From: DAIMFL01 sp964372215
GTDB taxonomy: Bacteria > Pseudomonadota > Alphaproteobacteria > Dongiales > Dongiaceae
DNA length: 64,000 bases
Reading direction: 5' to 3'
Assembly: GCA_964372215.1 (NCBI GenBank)
Contig: CAYJQC010000019.1
Location: 29,442-93,441, forward strand
Below, piece after piece: positions 17,284-28,700 of this stretch. The notes below the pieces were generated by a model, which was not told the DNA's origin, did no database searches, and worked only from the letters and a program-made list of their open reading frames with translations. The position numbers were made by a program, and so were the translations under genes. Positions within the stretch are counted from its first letter, which is position 1. The number at the start of each line of letters is the position of its first letter.

Positions 17284-18582
17284 TCAGGCCGGGCGTTCGG
17301 CCGCCGGCTCGGCGGCGGCGGCTTCGGCGGGGCCGAGCGGCGTCACCCGCAGCCGGGTGATCTGGTTGCGCTGCCGGTCGAGAATTTCGAAGCGGAAGCC
17401 GTGGAACACGAAGACCTGGCCGCGCTCGGGAATCTGGCGGGCCTCGTGCAGCACCAGCCCGGCGATCGTCGACGCCTCCTCGTCGGGCAGCCGCCAGCCG
17501 AACTCGCGATTGAGGTCGCGCAGCGTCACCACGCCGGCGACGACATAGGATCCATCGGGCTCGGCCGCGACGCCGGCCACCTGGATGTCGTGCTCGTCGG
17601 TGATGTCGCCGACGATTTCCTCCAGGATGTCCTCCAGCGTGACGATGCCCATCAGCGCGCCATACTCGTCGACCACCAGGGCAAAATGCTCGCGCCGGGC
17701 GCGGAAGGCGCGCAGCTGGGCCAGCAGGCTGGTCGATTCCGGGATGAACCACGGCGGCGTCGCCAGTCCGACGATGTCGAGCGCGTCGACGTCGCCGCGG
17801 TTGGCCTGCACCGCGCGCAGCAGCGCCTTGGCGTGCAGCACGCCGACGATGTTGTCCGCCTCCTCGCGCCACAGCGGGATGCGCGTATAGGGGCTGGCCA
17901 GCACTTCCTCGACGATCTGCGCCGCCGGCTGGTCGGCGTCGATCATCACGACGTTGCGGCGATGGACCATGATGTCCTCGACCGACACGTCGTCGAGATC
18001 GAGGATCGAGTGCAGCATGGCGCCGGCCTCGCGCACCTCTTCGGCCGAGCCGGCGTGCAGGTCGATGGCGCCGCGCAGCTCGACCTCGGTCCAGTCGGTC
18101 CCGAAATCGGCGGTCACCTGGACCCCGAACAGGCGCAGCGTGCCGCGCACGATCAGCTGCAGCACCCGGGTCAGCGGCGCCAGCGCGACCACCAGGACCT
18201 TCATGATCGGCGTGACCGCGAGCGCGGTGCGGTCGGGGTTGTTGATCGCGTAGGTCTTCGGCAGCACCTCGCCGAACAGCACCACCAGCAGGGTCATGGC
18301 GAGGGTCGCATAGACCACGCCGGTTTCGCCGAACAGGTTGATCATCACGCTGGTGGCCAGCGCCGACGCCAGGATGTTCACCAGGTTGTTGCCGACCAGG
18401 ATCGCGCCGATCACCCGCTCCATGTGCTCGCGCAGCCGGTTGAGCGTCGCGGCACGGGCGTTGCCCTGGTTCTCCAGCGCATGCATGCGCGAGTGCGAGG
18501 CGCCGGTCAGCGCCGTCTCGGAGCCGGAGAAGAAGGCCGAGAGCACCAGCAGCAGCAGGATGAAGGCGATGGTCGTGATCAC
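17284..18582 (-). CDS. CorB/HlyC-type CNNM transporter family protein
   Basis: This 432-residue protein has an N-terminal DUF21/CNNM membrane domain (about 1-165, with SAFFSGSETALTGAS and GEVLPKTYA), paired CBS domains (about 190-330, ending ALVVDEYGALMGIVTLEDILEEIVGDI) and a C-terminal CorC/HlyC domain. The family acts in Mg2+ (and Co2+) transport or efflux at the inner membrane; older haemolysin names are misleading. The start is GTG at 18582. It lies 36 bases after aroB on the same strand, a common order in alphaproteobacteria. Confidence 0.92.
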   Translation of the reverse strand: MITTIAFILLLLVLSAFFSGSETALTGASHSRMHALENQGNARAATLNRLREHMERVIGAILVGNNLVNILASALATSVMINLFGETGVVYATLAMTLLVVLFGEVLPKTYAINNPDRTALAVTPIMKVLVVALAPLTRVLQLIVRGTLRLFGVQVTADFGTDWTEVELRGAIDLHAGSAEEVREAGAMLHSILDLDDVSVEDIMVHRRNVVMIDADQPAAQIVEEVLASPYTRIPLWREEADNIVGVLHAKALLRAVQANRGDVDALDIVGLATPPWFIPESTSLLAQLRAFRARREHFALVVDEYGALMGIVTLEDILEEIVGDITDEHDIQVAGVAAEPDGSYVVAGVVTLRDLNREFGWRLPDEEASTIAGLVLHEARQIPERGQVFVFHGFRFEILDRQRNQITRLRVTPLGPAEAAAAEPAAERPA

Positions 18583-18618
18583 GATGTCGGTCCGGCGCTG
18601 GGCGTTTGGGGCGTCGGC

Positions 18619-19761
18619 TCAGGCCGCAATGGCGGCGCCGAGCAGGTTCCGCACCTCGTCGAGCGGCACATCGCGGGCGACGAAGGCGCGGCCGATGCCG
18701 CGCACCAGAACGAAGGAGATGCGGCCGCCGCTCACCTTCTTGTCGTGGCGCATATGGTCGATCAGCCGCTCGACGTTCCAGCTGCTGCGCGCGACGGCGG
18801 CGAGCTGGGTCGGCAGCCCGACCGCCGCCAGATGATGGATCGCGCGCGCGGTGTCGACCGGCGGGCACAGGCCGAGCCGCGTCGACAGCTCGAACGCCAT
18901 GACCATGCCGATCGCCACCGCCTCGCCATGCAGCAGGGTGTCGCCGTAGCCGCATTCCGCCTCGAGCGCATGGCCGAAGGTATGGCCGAGATTGAGCAGC
19001 GCCCGTTGGCCGGATTCGCGCTCGTCGCCGGCGACGATCGCCGCCTTGGCCCTGCAGCACCGCGCCACCGCCTCGCGCCGCAGCGCCGGATCGCCGTCCA
19101 GCAGGGCGGCGCCGTGTTTTTCGAGCCAGGCGAAGAAGTCGGCGTCGCCGAGCAGGCCGTACTTCACCACCTCGGCATACCCGGCCAGGAGGTCGCGGCG
19201 CGGCAGCGTCGCCAGCGCGTCGATGTCGGCAAGCACCAGGCGCGGCTGGTGGAAGCTGCCCACCAGGTTCTTGCCGCGGGCGGTGTTGATGCCGGTCTTG
19301 CCGCCGACCGAGCTGTCGACCTGGGCCAGCAAAGTGGTCGGGATCTGCACGAAGTCGATGCCGCGCAACACGATGCTGGCGGCGAAGCCGGTCAGGTCGC
19401 CGATCACCCCGCCGCCGAGCGCCAGCAGGGTCGAGCCGCGTTCGACACCGGCGGCGAGCAGGCGGTCGGCCAGGCTCTCCAGCTGCTCGAAGCTCTTGGT
19501 CTGCTCGCCGGCCGGCAGCACGATGGTCTCGAACCCGACGCCGGCGGCGCGCAGCCCGTCCTCGAGTCGGTCCAGGTGGAACCGGGCGACGGTTTCGTCG
19601 GTGACGATGACGACCCGGCTGTCGCGCAGGACCGGCGCCAGCTCGGCGACCGCGGCGGCGATCAGCCGGGGCCCGACCACGATGTCGTAGCTGCGGTCGC
19701 CGAGCTCGACCCGCAGCCGCTCGGATTGCGCCGGCGGGCTCTTGGTCGTCACCTCGTTCAT
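18619..19761 (-). CDS. aroB: 3-dehydroquinate synthase
   Basis: AroB converts DAHP to 3-dehydroquinate, the second shikimate step, using NAD and a metal. The 380-residue protein has the NAD-binding ALGGGVIGDLTGFAAS stretch, the IPTTLLAQVDSSVGGKTGIN motif, metal ligands in GYAEVVKYG, NLGHTFGHALE and LHGEAVAIGM, and the KKVSGGRISFVL end. Its ATG (19759-19761) overlaps the aroK stop in an ATGA arrangement, indicating translational coupling. Confidence 0.98.
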   Translation of the reverse strand: MNEVTTKSPPAQSERLRVELGDRSYDIVVGPRLIAAAVAELAPVLRDSRVVIVTDETVARFHLDRLEDGLRAAGVGFETIVLPAGEQTKSFEQLESLADRLLAAGVERGSTLLALGGGVIGDLTGFAASIVLRGIDFVQIPTTLLAQVDSSVGGKTGINTARGKNLVGSFHQPRLVLADIDALATLPRRDLLAGYAEVVKYGLLGDADFFAWLEKHGAALLDGDPALRREAVARCCRAKAAIVAGDERESGQRALLNLGHTFGHALEAECGYGDTLLHGEAVAIGMVMAFELSTRLGLCPPVDTARAIHHLAAVGLPTQLAAVARSSWNVERLIDHMRHDKKVSGGRISFVLVRGIGRAFVARDVPLDEVRNLLGAAIAA

Positions 19762-20336
19762 GGCGCGGCTGCCTGCGTCGCTTTGGCCGATGCCGGAAGC
19801 TCCGCGAGATGCGCGGCCAGGGACTCGAGCACCCGTTCCAGGGTCGCGTCCGGCGGGCCGTCCTGGCTGTCCACCGTGATATCGGCCTCGGCATAGACCG
19901 GATAGCGCTCGGCGATCAGCTCCTCGAGCTTGCGGCGTGGGTCGGCGACCTGCAGCAGCGGCCGGTCGTTGCGCCGGGCGACGCGGCGCGCCAGGAGATC
20001 GAGGTCGGCGCGCAGCCAGACCGAGGTCGCCTGCTGGCGGACCGCGGCGCGCGTGCGCGAGTCCATGAACGCGCCGCCGCCGGTGGCCAGCACGCAGGGC
20101 GGGCCGTCGAGCAGGCGCAGGATCACCCGCCGCTCGCCATCGCGGAACGCCTGTTCGCCATGGCGCTCGAAGATCTCGGGAATGCTGCACCCCGCCGCTT
20201 CTTCGATCTCGCGGTCGGCGTCGATGAACGGCAGGTCGAGCCGGGTCGCCAGCCGCCGCCCGATGCAGCTCTTGCCGGCGCCCATCAGGCCGACCAGGAC
20301 CAGGGTGCGGTGCCTGCCGGCAAGTCCTTCGGTCAT
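19758..20336 (-). CDS. aroK: Shikimate kinase
   Basis: AroK phosphorylates shikimate with ATP. The 192-residue form from ATG 20336 (MTEGLAGRHRTLVLVG) has P-loop GLMGAGKS (16-23), the shikimate-binding FIDADREIE and GGGAF segments, and the RPLLQ lid region. The open frame extends 18 residues further upstream, but the added part is Arg/Pro-rich and not conserved. It is the first gene of the aroK-aroB-corB-DUF2889 transcript. Confidence 0.95.
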   Translation of the reverse strand: MTEGLAGRHRTLVLVGLMGAGKSCIGRRLATRLDLPFIDADREIEEAAGCSIPEIFERHGEQAFRDGERRVILRLLDGPPCVLATGGGAFMDSRTRAAVRQQATSVWLRADLDLLARRVARRNDRPLLQVADPRRKLEELIAERYPVYAEADITVDSQDGPPDATLERVLESLAAHLAELPASAKATQAAAP

Positions 20337-20579
20337 GACCGAAGGCTCCGGCACGGCGCCGCGCCCGCGCGGACCCGAAGGCCGCCGCAACTCCCGTATC
20401 GATTCCGGGCCGGGTGTCGTTGAACATACGCCCCGGCACCGCTAGACTGCCGCAATGTCGCCATGTTCGAAAACTAGCATAATTTCCGGTCTTTGTCGCA
20501 ATCCCGGCCGTTCGCGCCTCGGCGCGTCGGGCGCGGGGCCCGCGACGGCCCGCCAATTCGGGGAATAGTTTCTCAACCC

Positions 20580-20720
20580 ATGCGCAAGCTCATCCTGGTG
20601 CTGATTCTCGCGCTCATCGTCGTGGCGGTGGGTGGCTTCGTGGGGCTGGCCAGCTGGGACATCCCGGCGCCGACATCGACCATGGAGAAAGTCATCCCCA
20701 ATGACCGGCTGGGCCAGTAA
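20580..20720 (+). CDS. Small single-helix membrane protein
   Basis: A 46-residue peptide: one membrane helix (MRKLILVLILALIVVAVGGF) followed by a short external tail containing SWDIPAPTSTMEKVIPNDR. I recall short peptides with a WDIPAP...EKVIP-type tail in Rhodospirillales upstream of a large exported protein, as here. The ATG at 20580 is directly before the helix. Its last 20 bases overlap the start of the next gene, so the two are probably coupled. Function unknown; a membrane anchor or partner of the downstream exported protein is an inference. Confidence 0.75.
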   Translation: MRKLILVLILALIVVAVGGFVGLASWDIPAPTSTMEKVIPNDRLGQ

Positions 20721-22494
20721 GCCCGCCGCGGCCGCGGTCTTCGCGAGCCTCCTCGTCTTCCCGACCGCCTTCTCGTTCGGCCAGGACGCGCCGGCACCGG
20801 GCGCCGCGGGCGTCGGTCCGCCGGTGGTGTTGACCCCGCCGGGCGGCGGTGATTCCGACGGTGCGGCCGGAACCGCGCCGCTGCCGGTGCCGGAGGCCGA
20901 GCGCGCGCCATCGGGCATCGAGGTCGATTCGCTGGCGGCGGTCTCGACCGACTATGGCGGCACCCTCGATTCGAGCACCGGCGGCCTGCCCATCGACATG
21001 TGGCGCGGCAGCGACCGCGCCTTCATCGAGCGGCTGCTGCCCGTGCTGCCGCTGGCGACGGGCGCGCCGAACATGCGGGCCCTGACGCGCCGCCTGCTGC
21101 TGTCCTCGGCCGAGGCGCCGGCCGGGCCGGCCAGTGTCAATCTGATGGTGGTGCGCGCCGAGCGGCTGATGGCAATGGGCGACCGGGAGGCCGCGTCCGA
21201 GCTGCTCGGGCTGGTCTCGGACTCGCAGCGCGACGTCGCTGCCGCCAGGCTCGGGCTCGAGGCCGCCTGGCTCGCCGGCGAGGACGAGCGCGGCTGCGCC
21301 GATGTCGCCAATCTGATCCGCCGCTTCGACCAGGACCCCTATCTGCAGAAGGCGCTGATCTTCTGCCAGGCGCGGGTCGGGCAGACCGACGAGGCGACGC
21401 TCGGCCTCGACCTGATGCGCGAGCAGGGGCATACCGACGACGCCAGCTTCTTCGAGCTGGTCGGCGTGCTGACCGGGCTGCGCAAGTCCGCCGATGTGGC
21501 GACCCTGGACGAGCCCAAGGGGCTGCACTTCGCACTGCTGAAGGCGACCGGGCAGGTCCTGCCCGACGACCCCGCGCGCGCCGCCGATCCTGACGTCCTG
21601 GCGATGCGGCTCGCCGGCGGCGACGGCCCGGCGCGGCTGGCGGCCACTGAACAGGCCGTTGCCGTCGGCCTCGCCACCCCCGAAGCCCTGGCGCGGCTCT
21701 ATCTGGCGGAACCGACGACGCCCGAGGAGCTGGCCGGAGCGGTCGATCTGGCGCCGGAGTCGGCGCATGAGCGCGCGGTGCTCTTTCAGGCGGCGAGCCA
21801 GGAAGGCGCGGCGACCACGCGGGCCGGCCTGATCCAGCGCGCGCTGGCGGCGGCGCTTCGCGACGGCAGCTTCTTCGCCGTCGCCCGCACCTATCTGCCG
21901 CTGCTCACACAGTTGATGCCGGAGCCGGCGGTCGCCGCCATCGCCGGCGAGGCCGGCCGGGCGCTCTATTTCGGCGGCCGTTACGAGCAGGCCGGGGCCT
22001 GGCTCGACGTCGCCCGCAGCGAGGCGGCGCGCAATCCCGACGCCGCCGCGGCGGTGCCGGTGCTGTGGCTGCTGGCGCGCATCGCCGGCGGTGCCGACAC
22101 CCTGGTCTGGGACGCCAAGTCGGTCGCCGCCTGGCGCCGCTCCCAGGCCGACGCCGGCGACGCCGATGCCGATCTGCGTGCCGCCCGGCTGTTCGCGATC
22201 TTCGACGGGCTGGGCGAGCCGGTCGGCGCCGCCTGGCAGGTGCTCGCCGATCCCGGCGTTCCCGCGACCCAGCCGCTCGGCAACCCGGCCATGCTGTTCG
22301 CCCTGGACCAGGCCGCGGCGGCCGGTAGGCTCGGCGAGACCGTCATGCTCGCCCTGTTCGCGCTCGGCGCCGACGGGCCCGGCGGAGCCCATCCGATTGC
22401 GCTGGCCCGCGCGCTCGCCGCACTGCGCCAGGTCGGCCTCGATGCCGAGGCGCGCGCGCTCGCGTTCGAGGCCGCGCTCGCCAACGGCGTGTAG
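20701..22494 (+). CDS. Large exported Ala-rich helical protein, function unknown
   Basis: The 597-residue product starts with a signal-like stretch (SKPAAAAVFASLLVFPTAFS), then a Pro/Gly-rich linker to about residue 55. A long all-alpha region follows, with repeated Ala-Glu-Ala and Leu-Ala helices resembling TPR/SEL-like solenoids. Similar proteins of Rhodospirillales are often labelled antifreeze glycopeptide polyprotein, a name based only on composition. There are no catalytic motifs. ATG 20701 overlaps the upstream small membrane gene; xerD begins two bases after the stop. Likely periplasmic; perhaps a scaffold. Confidence 0.8.
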   Translation: MTGWASKPAAAAVFASLLVFPTAFSFGQDAPAPGAAGVGPPVVLTPPGGGDSDGAAGTAPLPVPEAERAPSGIEVDSLAAVSTDYGGTLDSSTGGLPIDMWRGSDRAFIERLLPVLPLATGAPNMRALTRRLLLSSAEAPAGPASVNLMVVRAERLMAMGDREAASELLGLVSDSQRDVAAARLGLEAAWLAGEDERGCADVANLIRRFDQDPYLQKALIFCQARVGQTDEATLGLDLMREQGHTDDASFFELVGVLTGLRKSADVATLDEPKGLHFALLKATGQVLPDDPARAADPDVLAMRLAGGDGPARLAATEQAVAVGLATPEALARLYLAEPTTPEELAGAVDLAPESAHERAVLFQAASQEGAATTRAGLIQRALAAALRDGSFFAVARTYLPLLTQLMPEPAVAAIAGEAGRALYFGGRYEQAGAWLDVARSEAARNPDAAAAVPVLWLLARIAGGADTLVWDAKSVAAWRRSQADAGDADADLRAARLFAIFDGLGEPVGAAWQVLADPGVPATQPLGNPAMLFALDQAAAAGRLGETVMLALFALGADGPGGAHPIALARALAALRQVGLDAEARALAFEAALANGV

Positions 22495-22496
22495 GC

Positions 22497-23459
<963 letters not shown>

Positions 23460-23658
23460 GACGGGCGCGGTAGCGCGGCGGTACAGGAGAGTGCTGCGAA
23501 ATCAAGCGCATACGCCCGCGCCCTCGGCGGCGGATCGACCGCCCGGTCCGGCGCCGTCGTTGACAGCGCGGCGGCGAGCGGGCATCAAACGCGGCACTTG
23601 CGCCGCCTGGCCACCCGGCTGCCGGAGCGCGCGGCGCGGAATCCTTGGGAGGGGTCAG

Positions 23659-24642
23659 ATGAGCTTCACCATCGTCGAGCAGGCGCCGGCGCGTCTCAAC
23701 CGCAGCGAGCTCGCCGTGCCGGGCAGTCAGCCGCAGCTGTTCGAGAAGGCGGCCAAGTCCGCCGCCGACGTGGTCTTCCTCGACCTCGAGGACGCGGTCG
23801 CCCCGGACGACAAGCCGCAGGCCCGCAAGAACGTCATCCAGGCGATCAACGACATCGACTGGGGCGCCAAGACCCTGTCGGTCCGGATCAACGGCCTCGA
23901 CACCCATTTCATGTACCGCGACGTGGTCGACGTGATCGAGCAGACCGGCGAGCGGCTCGACCTGATCATGATCCCCAAGGTCGGCACCGCGGCGGACGTC
24001 TACGCGGTCGACATGCTGGTCACCCAGTGCGAGGCGGCGAAGGGCCGCAAGAAGCGCATCGGCTTCGAGATGATCATCGAGACCGCGCTCGGCATGCAGA
24101 ACGTCCATGCCATCTCGTCCGCCAGCAAGCGCAACGAATCCCTGCATTTCGGTGTCGCCGACTACGCCGCCTCGACCAAGGCGCGCACCACCAATATCGG
24201 CGGCGTCAATCCCGACTATTCGGTGCTGACCGACAAGGCCGATGACGGCAGCCGCGAGGTCCACTGGGGCGACATGTGGCATTACGCCATCGCCCGCATG
24301 GTGGTGGCGGCGCGCGCCAACGGCCTGCGGCCGGTCGACGGGCCGTTCGGCGACTTCTCCGACGCCGACGGTTACAACGCCGCCGGCAATCGCGCCGGCG
24401 TGCTCGGCTGCGAGGGCAAGTGGGCGATCCATCCCTCCCAGGTGGCGCTCGGCAACGCGCTGTTCAGCCCGAGCGAGGCCGAGGTCAAGAAGGCCAAGCG
24501 CATCATCGAGGCGATGGCCCAGGCCCAGCGCGAGGGCAAGGGCGCCGTCGCATTGGACGGGCGGCTGATCGACATCGCCTCGATCCGCCAGGCCGAAGTG
24601 ATGGTGAAAAAGGCCGAACAGGTGGCCGCCGGCGCCCGCTAA
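23659..24642 (+). CDS. mcl: L-malyl-CoA/beta-methylmalyl-CoA lyase
   Basis: This is an HpcH/HpaI-type aldolase family enzyme that reversibly cleaves malyl-CoA to acetyl-CoA and glyoxylate, and beta-methylmalyl-CoA to propionyl-CoA and glyoxylate. The 327 residues start MSFTIVEQAPARLNRSELAV. The LDLEDAVAPDDK motif carries the metal-binding acid, with GFEMIIETALGMQNV and the GKWAIHPSQVALGN region further on. A GGGAGGGG ribosome binding site precedes ATG 23659. It suggests an ethylmalonyl-CoA pathway, serine cycle or related glyoxylate metabolism. accA follows 82 bases later on the same strand. Confidence 0.92.
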   Translation: MSFTIVEQAPARLNRSELAVPGSQPQLFEKAAKSAADVVFLDLEDAVAPDDKPQARKNVIQAINDIDWGAKTLSVRINGLDTHFMYRDVVDVIEQTGERLDLIMIPKVGTAADVYAVDMLVTQCEAAKGRKKRIGFEMIIETALGMQNVHAISSASKRNESLHFGVADYAASTKARTTNIGGVNPDYSVLTDKADDGSREVHWGDMWHYAIARMVVAARANGLRPVDGPFGDFSDADGYNAAGNRAGVLGCEGKWAIHPSQVALGNALFSPSEAEVKKAKRIIEAMAQAQREGKGAVALDGRLIDIASIRQAEVMVKKAEQVAAGAR

Positions 24643-24724
24643 CTCCGCGGCAACATCGAGCGGGCGGCCGGCCGGACTGCGGCGAGGCCTCCCCAACGCC
24701 GCGTCGGTATGGTAGGGAAACCGG

Positions 24725-25681
24725 ATGCCCACCTTCCTGGACTTCGAAAAGCCGATCGCCGAGCTCGAAGGCAAGATCGAAGAGCTGCGCCATCTCTCCG
24801 ACGCCGGCGGCATGAACATCGCCGAGGAGGTCGCCAAGCTCCAGACCAAGGCCGACCGGCTGCTGCGCAGCACCTATGGCAAGCTGTCGCCCTGGCAGAA
24901 GGCCCTGGTCGCCCGGCACCCCGAGCGGCCGCATTTCGGCGAGTACGCCGCCGGCCTGCTCGAGGACTACACCCCGCTCGCCGGCGACCGCGCCTTCGCC
25001 GACGATCCGGCAATCCAGGGCGGGCTGGCCCGCTTCCGCGGCCGCAGCATCGTCGTGCTCGGCCATGAGAAGGGCGCCAACACCGCGTCGCGGGTGCGCC
25101 ACAATTTTGGCATGGCGCGGCCCGAGGGCTACCGCAAGGCGATCCGCCTGATGGATCTCGCCGACCGCTTCGGCCTGCCGATCGTGACGTTGGTCGACAC
25201 GCCCGGCGCCTATCCCGGCATCGATGCCGAGGCGCGCGGCCAGGCGGAAGCGATCGCCCGCTCGATCGAAACCTGCCTCAAGGTGCGGGTGCCGCTGGTA
25301 TCCGCGGTGATCGGCGAGGGCGGCTCGGGCGGCGCCATCGCGCTCGCCACCGGCAACCGCGTGCTGATGCTCGAGCATGCGGTGTATTCGGTGATCTCGC
25401 CGGAAGGCTGCGCCTCGATCCTGTGGCGCAGCGCCGACCAGGCCCAGGAAGCGGCCGAGGCGTTGAAGCTCACCGCCGAGGACCTGCTGAAGCTCGGCAT
25501 CATCGATGGCATCGTGCCGGAACCGTTGGGCGGTGCCCATCGCGGCCGCAGCGAGACGCTCGCCGGGCTGGGCGATGCGCTGGAGGCCGCGCTCGGCGAG
25601 CTCGACGGCCTCGACGGCGACGCCCTGCGGGCCCAGCGCCGCACCAAGTTCCTGGACATGGGCCGGCGCGGGCTGGGCTGA
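24725..25681 (+). CDS. accA: Acetyl-CoA carboxylase carboxyltransferase subunit alpha
   Basis: AccA forms the carboxyltransferase with AccD and makes malonyl-CoA for fatty-acid synthesis. The 318-residue protein shows MPTFLDFEKPIAELEGKIE at the N-terminus, DTPGAYPGIDAEARGQAEAI, the oxyanion-type GEGGSGGAIALA segment, and VYSVISPEGCASILWR. Length and order are standard. It follows mcl on the same strand. Confidence 0.98.
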   Translation: MPTFLDFEKPIAELEGKIEELRHLSDAGGMNIAEEVAKLQTKADRLLRSTYGKLSPWQKALVARHPERPHFGEYAAGLLEDYTPLAGDRAFADDPAIQGGLARFRGRSIVVLGHEKGANTASRVRHNFGMARPEGYRKAIRLMDLADRFGLPIVTLVDTPGAYPGIDAEARGQAEAIARSIETCLKVRVPLVSAVIGEGGSGGAIALATGNRVLMLEHAVYSVISPEGCASILWRSADQAQEAAEALKLTAEDLLKLGIIDGIVPEPLGGAHRGRSETLAGLGDALEAALGELDGLDGDALRAQRRTKFLDMGRRGLG

Positions 25682-25790
25682 ATGCCGGCCGCTCTGTTCC
25701 GCGCCGCGGAGACGCCATAGTCTCGCCCCAGGATCGCCACGCGGCGGCCCGATCATGCGCCGGCCGTGGTGGCTCGTCTGGGGGGATTCC

Positions 25791-28700
25791 ATGCTTCGCC
25801 CGATTCTTGCGCTGATCGTCGTCATGCTCGTCGGCATCGCGGGCGCCGCCCCGCTGCGCGCCGATTCCGACATCATCATCCGGATCGACCCGGCGCGCGA
25901 CCAGGCGGAACCGGCCGACAAGCCCGCCGCCGGCAAGCCGCTCTCCCTGAGCTTCCGCGAGCTGCAGGTGGTGTCGGAACGACCCAGCGCCGAGGTCTGC
26001 TTCACCTTCAACCTGCTGCTCGACCGCGCCCCCGACATCGCGCTCGAAAACTACGTGACGGTCGAGCCGGCGGTGCGGGTCGCCGCCACCGCGCGCGACA
26101 ACGTGCTCTGCCTGGAAGGCTTCGAGCACGGCCGCGACTACACGGTGACCCTGCTCGCGGGGCTGCCCGGAATCGGCGGCACGCTCGACGAGGCGCAGAG
26201 CCACGCGGTCAGGATCGAGGACATGGCGCCGAGCCTGGCGTTCGCCGATGGCGGCGTGATCTTGCCGCGGCTCGGCAACGAGGGGCTGCCGCTCCGGACC
26301 GTCAATCTCGACAAGGTGCATGTGGCGATCGCGCGCATCCACGACCGCAACCTGGTCGACGAGCTGCGCAGCGACCAGTTCCGCTCCTACTGGGATTATC
26401 GCACCGCCGCGATCGTCGCCGACGGCCAGGGCGAGTGGGTCTGGGAGGGCGATCTCCTGGTCGACGGGCGGCGCAACGCCCAGGTGGTGACCGCGCTGCC
26501 GATCGACGCGACCATCGGCGACCTGAAGCCCGGCATCTATCTGGCCACCGCTACCGGGATCGGCCCGGACGGCGACGAGCTGCGCGACGAATCCGGCTAT
26601 CCGCGCAATCCCGCCAACCAGTGGTTCGTGGTCTCCGACCTCGGCCTCACCAGTTTCGTCGGCGAGGACGGGGCGCTGGTCCAGGTGCGTTCGCTCGCCG
26701 GCGCGCAGCCGCTGGCGGGGGTCGAGGTCGCGCTGGTCTCGCGCAACAACAAGGAGCTGGCGCGGCAAGCCAGCGACGCGGCCGGCTATGTGCGCTTCGA
26801 TCCGGGGCTGGTGCGCGGCCGCGGCGGCAACGCGGCGGCGGCGATCTACGCCTACGGCGCCGAGGGCGAGTTCTCTTTCATCGGCCTCGAAGGCCCGGCG
26901 CTCGATCTGTCCAACCAGGACACCGGCGGCCGGCCGGTGCCGGGGCCGCTCGACGCCTTCCTGTATACCGAGCGCGGCATCTACCGCCCGGGCGAGACCG
27001 CCCATCTCACCATGCTGCTGCGCGACGATCAGGCGCGCGCGGTCGAGAACCTGCCGCTCACCGTCCGGCTGCGCCGGCCCGACGGCGTCGAGGCCGACCA
27101 GCGCATCCTGGAGGACCAGGGCGGCGGCAGCTTCGCACTCGAGATTCCCCTGGCGCTCACCGCGATGAGCGGCCAGTGGAGCGTCACCGCCTATGCCGCC
27201 GCCGACGCCGCGGAGGCCGATGCCGTCGGCAGCGTCTATTTCGTGGTCGAGGACTTCGTGCCGCCGCGCATCGAGTTCGACCTGTCCTCCGCTGCGGCGC
27301 GCGTCGAGCCGGAGGTCGAGGTGCCGGTGGAGATCGACGCGCGCTATCTCTACGGCGCGCCGGCCGCCGACCTTGCCGGCGAGCTCGCCGTGGTGGTGCG
27401 CCCGGCGGCGCATCCCTATCCCGACCATGACGGCTATCGCTTTGGCCTGGAGCTTGATTGGGACACCACGCCGGTCCAGCTCGAGCCGGTGGCTTTCCGC
27501 ACCGGCGAGGACGGCAAGGCGACGGCCGGCTTCGTGCTCGACGCGCTGCCCGACACCACCCTGCCGCTCGAGGCGGTGCTGCGTGCCGCCATGTTCGACA
27601 TCGGCGGCCGCCCGGTGCGCCGCGAGATCACCCTGCCGGTGGTCAGCCGCCCCTTCGCGATCGGTCTGCGCCCGCGCTTCGACAACGACGTCGTCGACAG
27701 CGACGCGGTGGCCGGGTTCGACGTGATCGCCCTCGACCCCGACGGCCGGCCGATCGACCAGCCCGGCCTCACCTGGGAGCTGGTCAAGGTCTTCGGCGAA
27801 TGGAGCTACTACAGCGACTATAGCGGCCGCGGCCGCTGGCAGCGCATCGACCGCGATTCGCCGCGCATCGCCGGCGGCACGCTCGATCTCACGGCGTCGG
27901 CGCCGGCGACGGTCGAGGCGCAGGTCGGCTGGGGTTCCTACCGGATCGAGGTGTTCGACCTCGAGACCGGCGCCGCCAGCAGCGTGGGCTTCCATGCCGG
28001 CTGGTGGGGCGCCGCGGACGAGAACGACGGCGCCCCCGACGCGGTGGCGATCACCCTCGACCGCGACGTCTATGCCCCTGGCGACATCGCGCACGCCTTC
28101 GTCAAGCCGCCCTTCGAGGCCGACGTGGCGATCGCCACGGTCGGCCGCGGCACCCGTGTGCTGACCAGCCGCCATGTCGGGGCCGCGGGCGCCGAGATCG
28201 AGCTGCCGGTGCCGGACGACGCGACCGCCGGATTCTATGTCGTCGCCAACGCCTTCGCGCCGGGCGCGCGCGGCGCCGACGGCGCCGGCCAGGGCGCGCT
28301 GCCGCGCCGGGCGATCGGGGTTCACTGGCTCACCGTCGATCCGGCCGGGCAACGCCTCGAGGTGACGCTGGAGCTGCCGGAGAAGCTGCTGCCCGAGCAG
28401 ACCGTGAACGTGCCGGTCGCGGTCGCCGGCGCGGCCCCGGGGGAGGCGGTGTTCCTCACCCTGGCGGCGGTCGATGACGGAGTGCTGCAGCTCACCGGCT
28501 TCGCCGCGCCCGACCCGCTCGGCTACTATCTCGGCAAGCAGCGCCTGGGGGTCGACATCCGCGACCTCTACGGCGAGCTGATCGATCCCGCCGGCGCGGT
28601 GCGCGGCACGGTGCGCAGCGGCGGCGACGGCGCGGCGGATGCGCGCCAGCTCGCCAACCTGCCGAAGCGCAACACCGAGGTGGTCTCGCTGTTCTCCGGC

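Noticed and set aside
20632..20700. An upstream ATG extending the exported helical protein by 23 residues
   Set aside because: The extension is Arg/Trp/Pro-rich, would bury the signal peptide, and overlaps the small membrane protein gene for most of its length.
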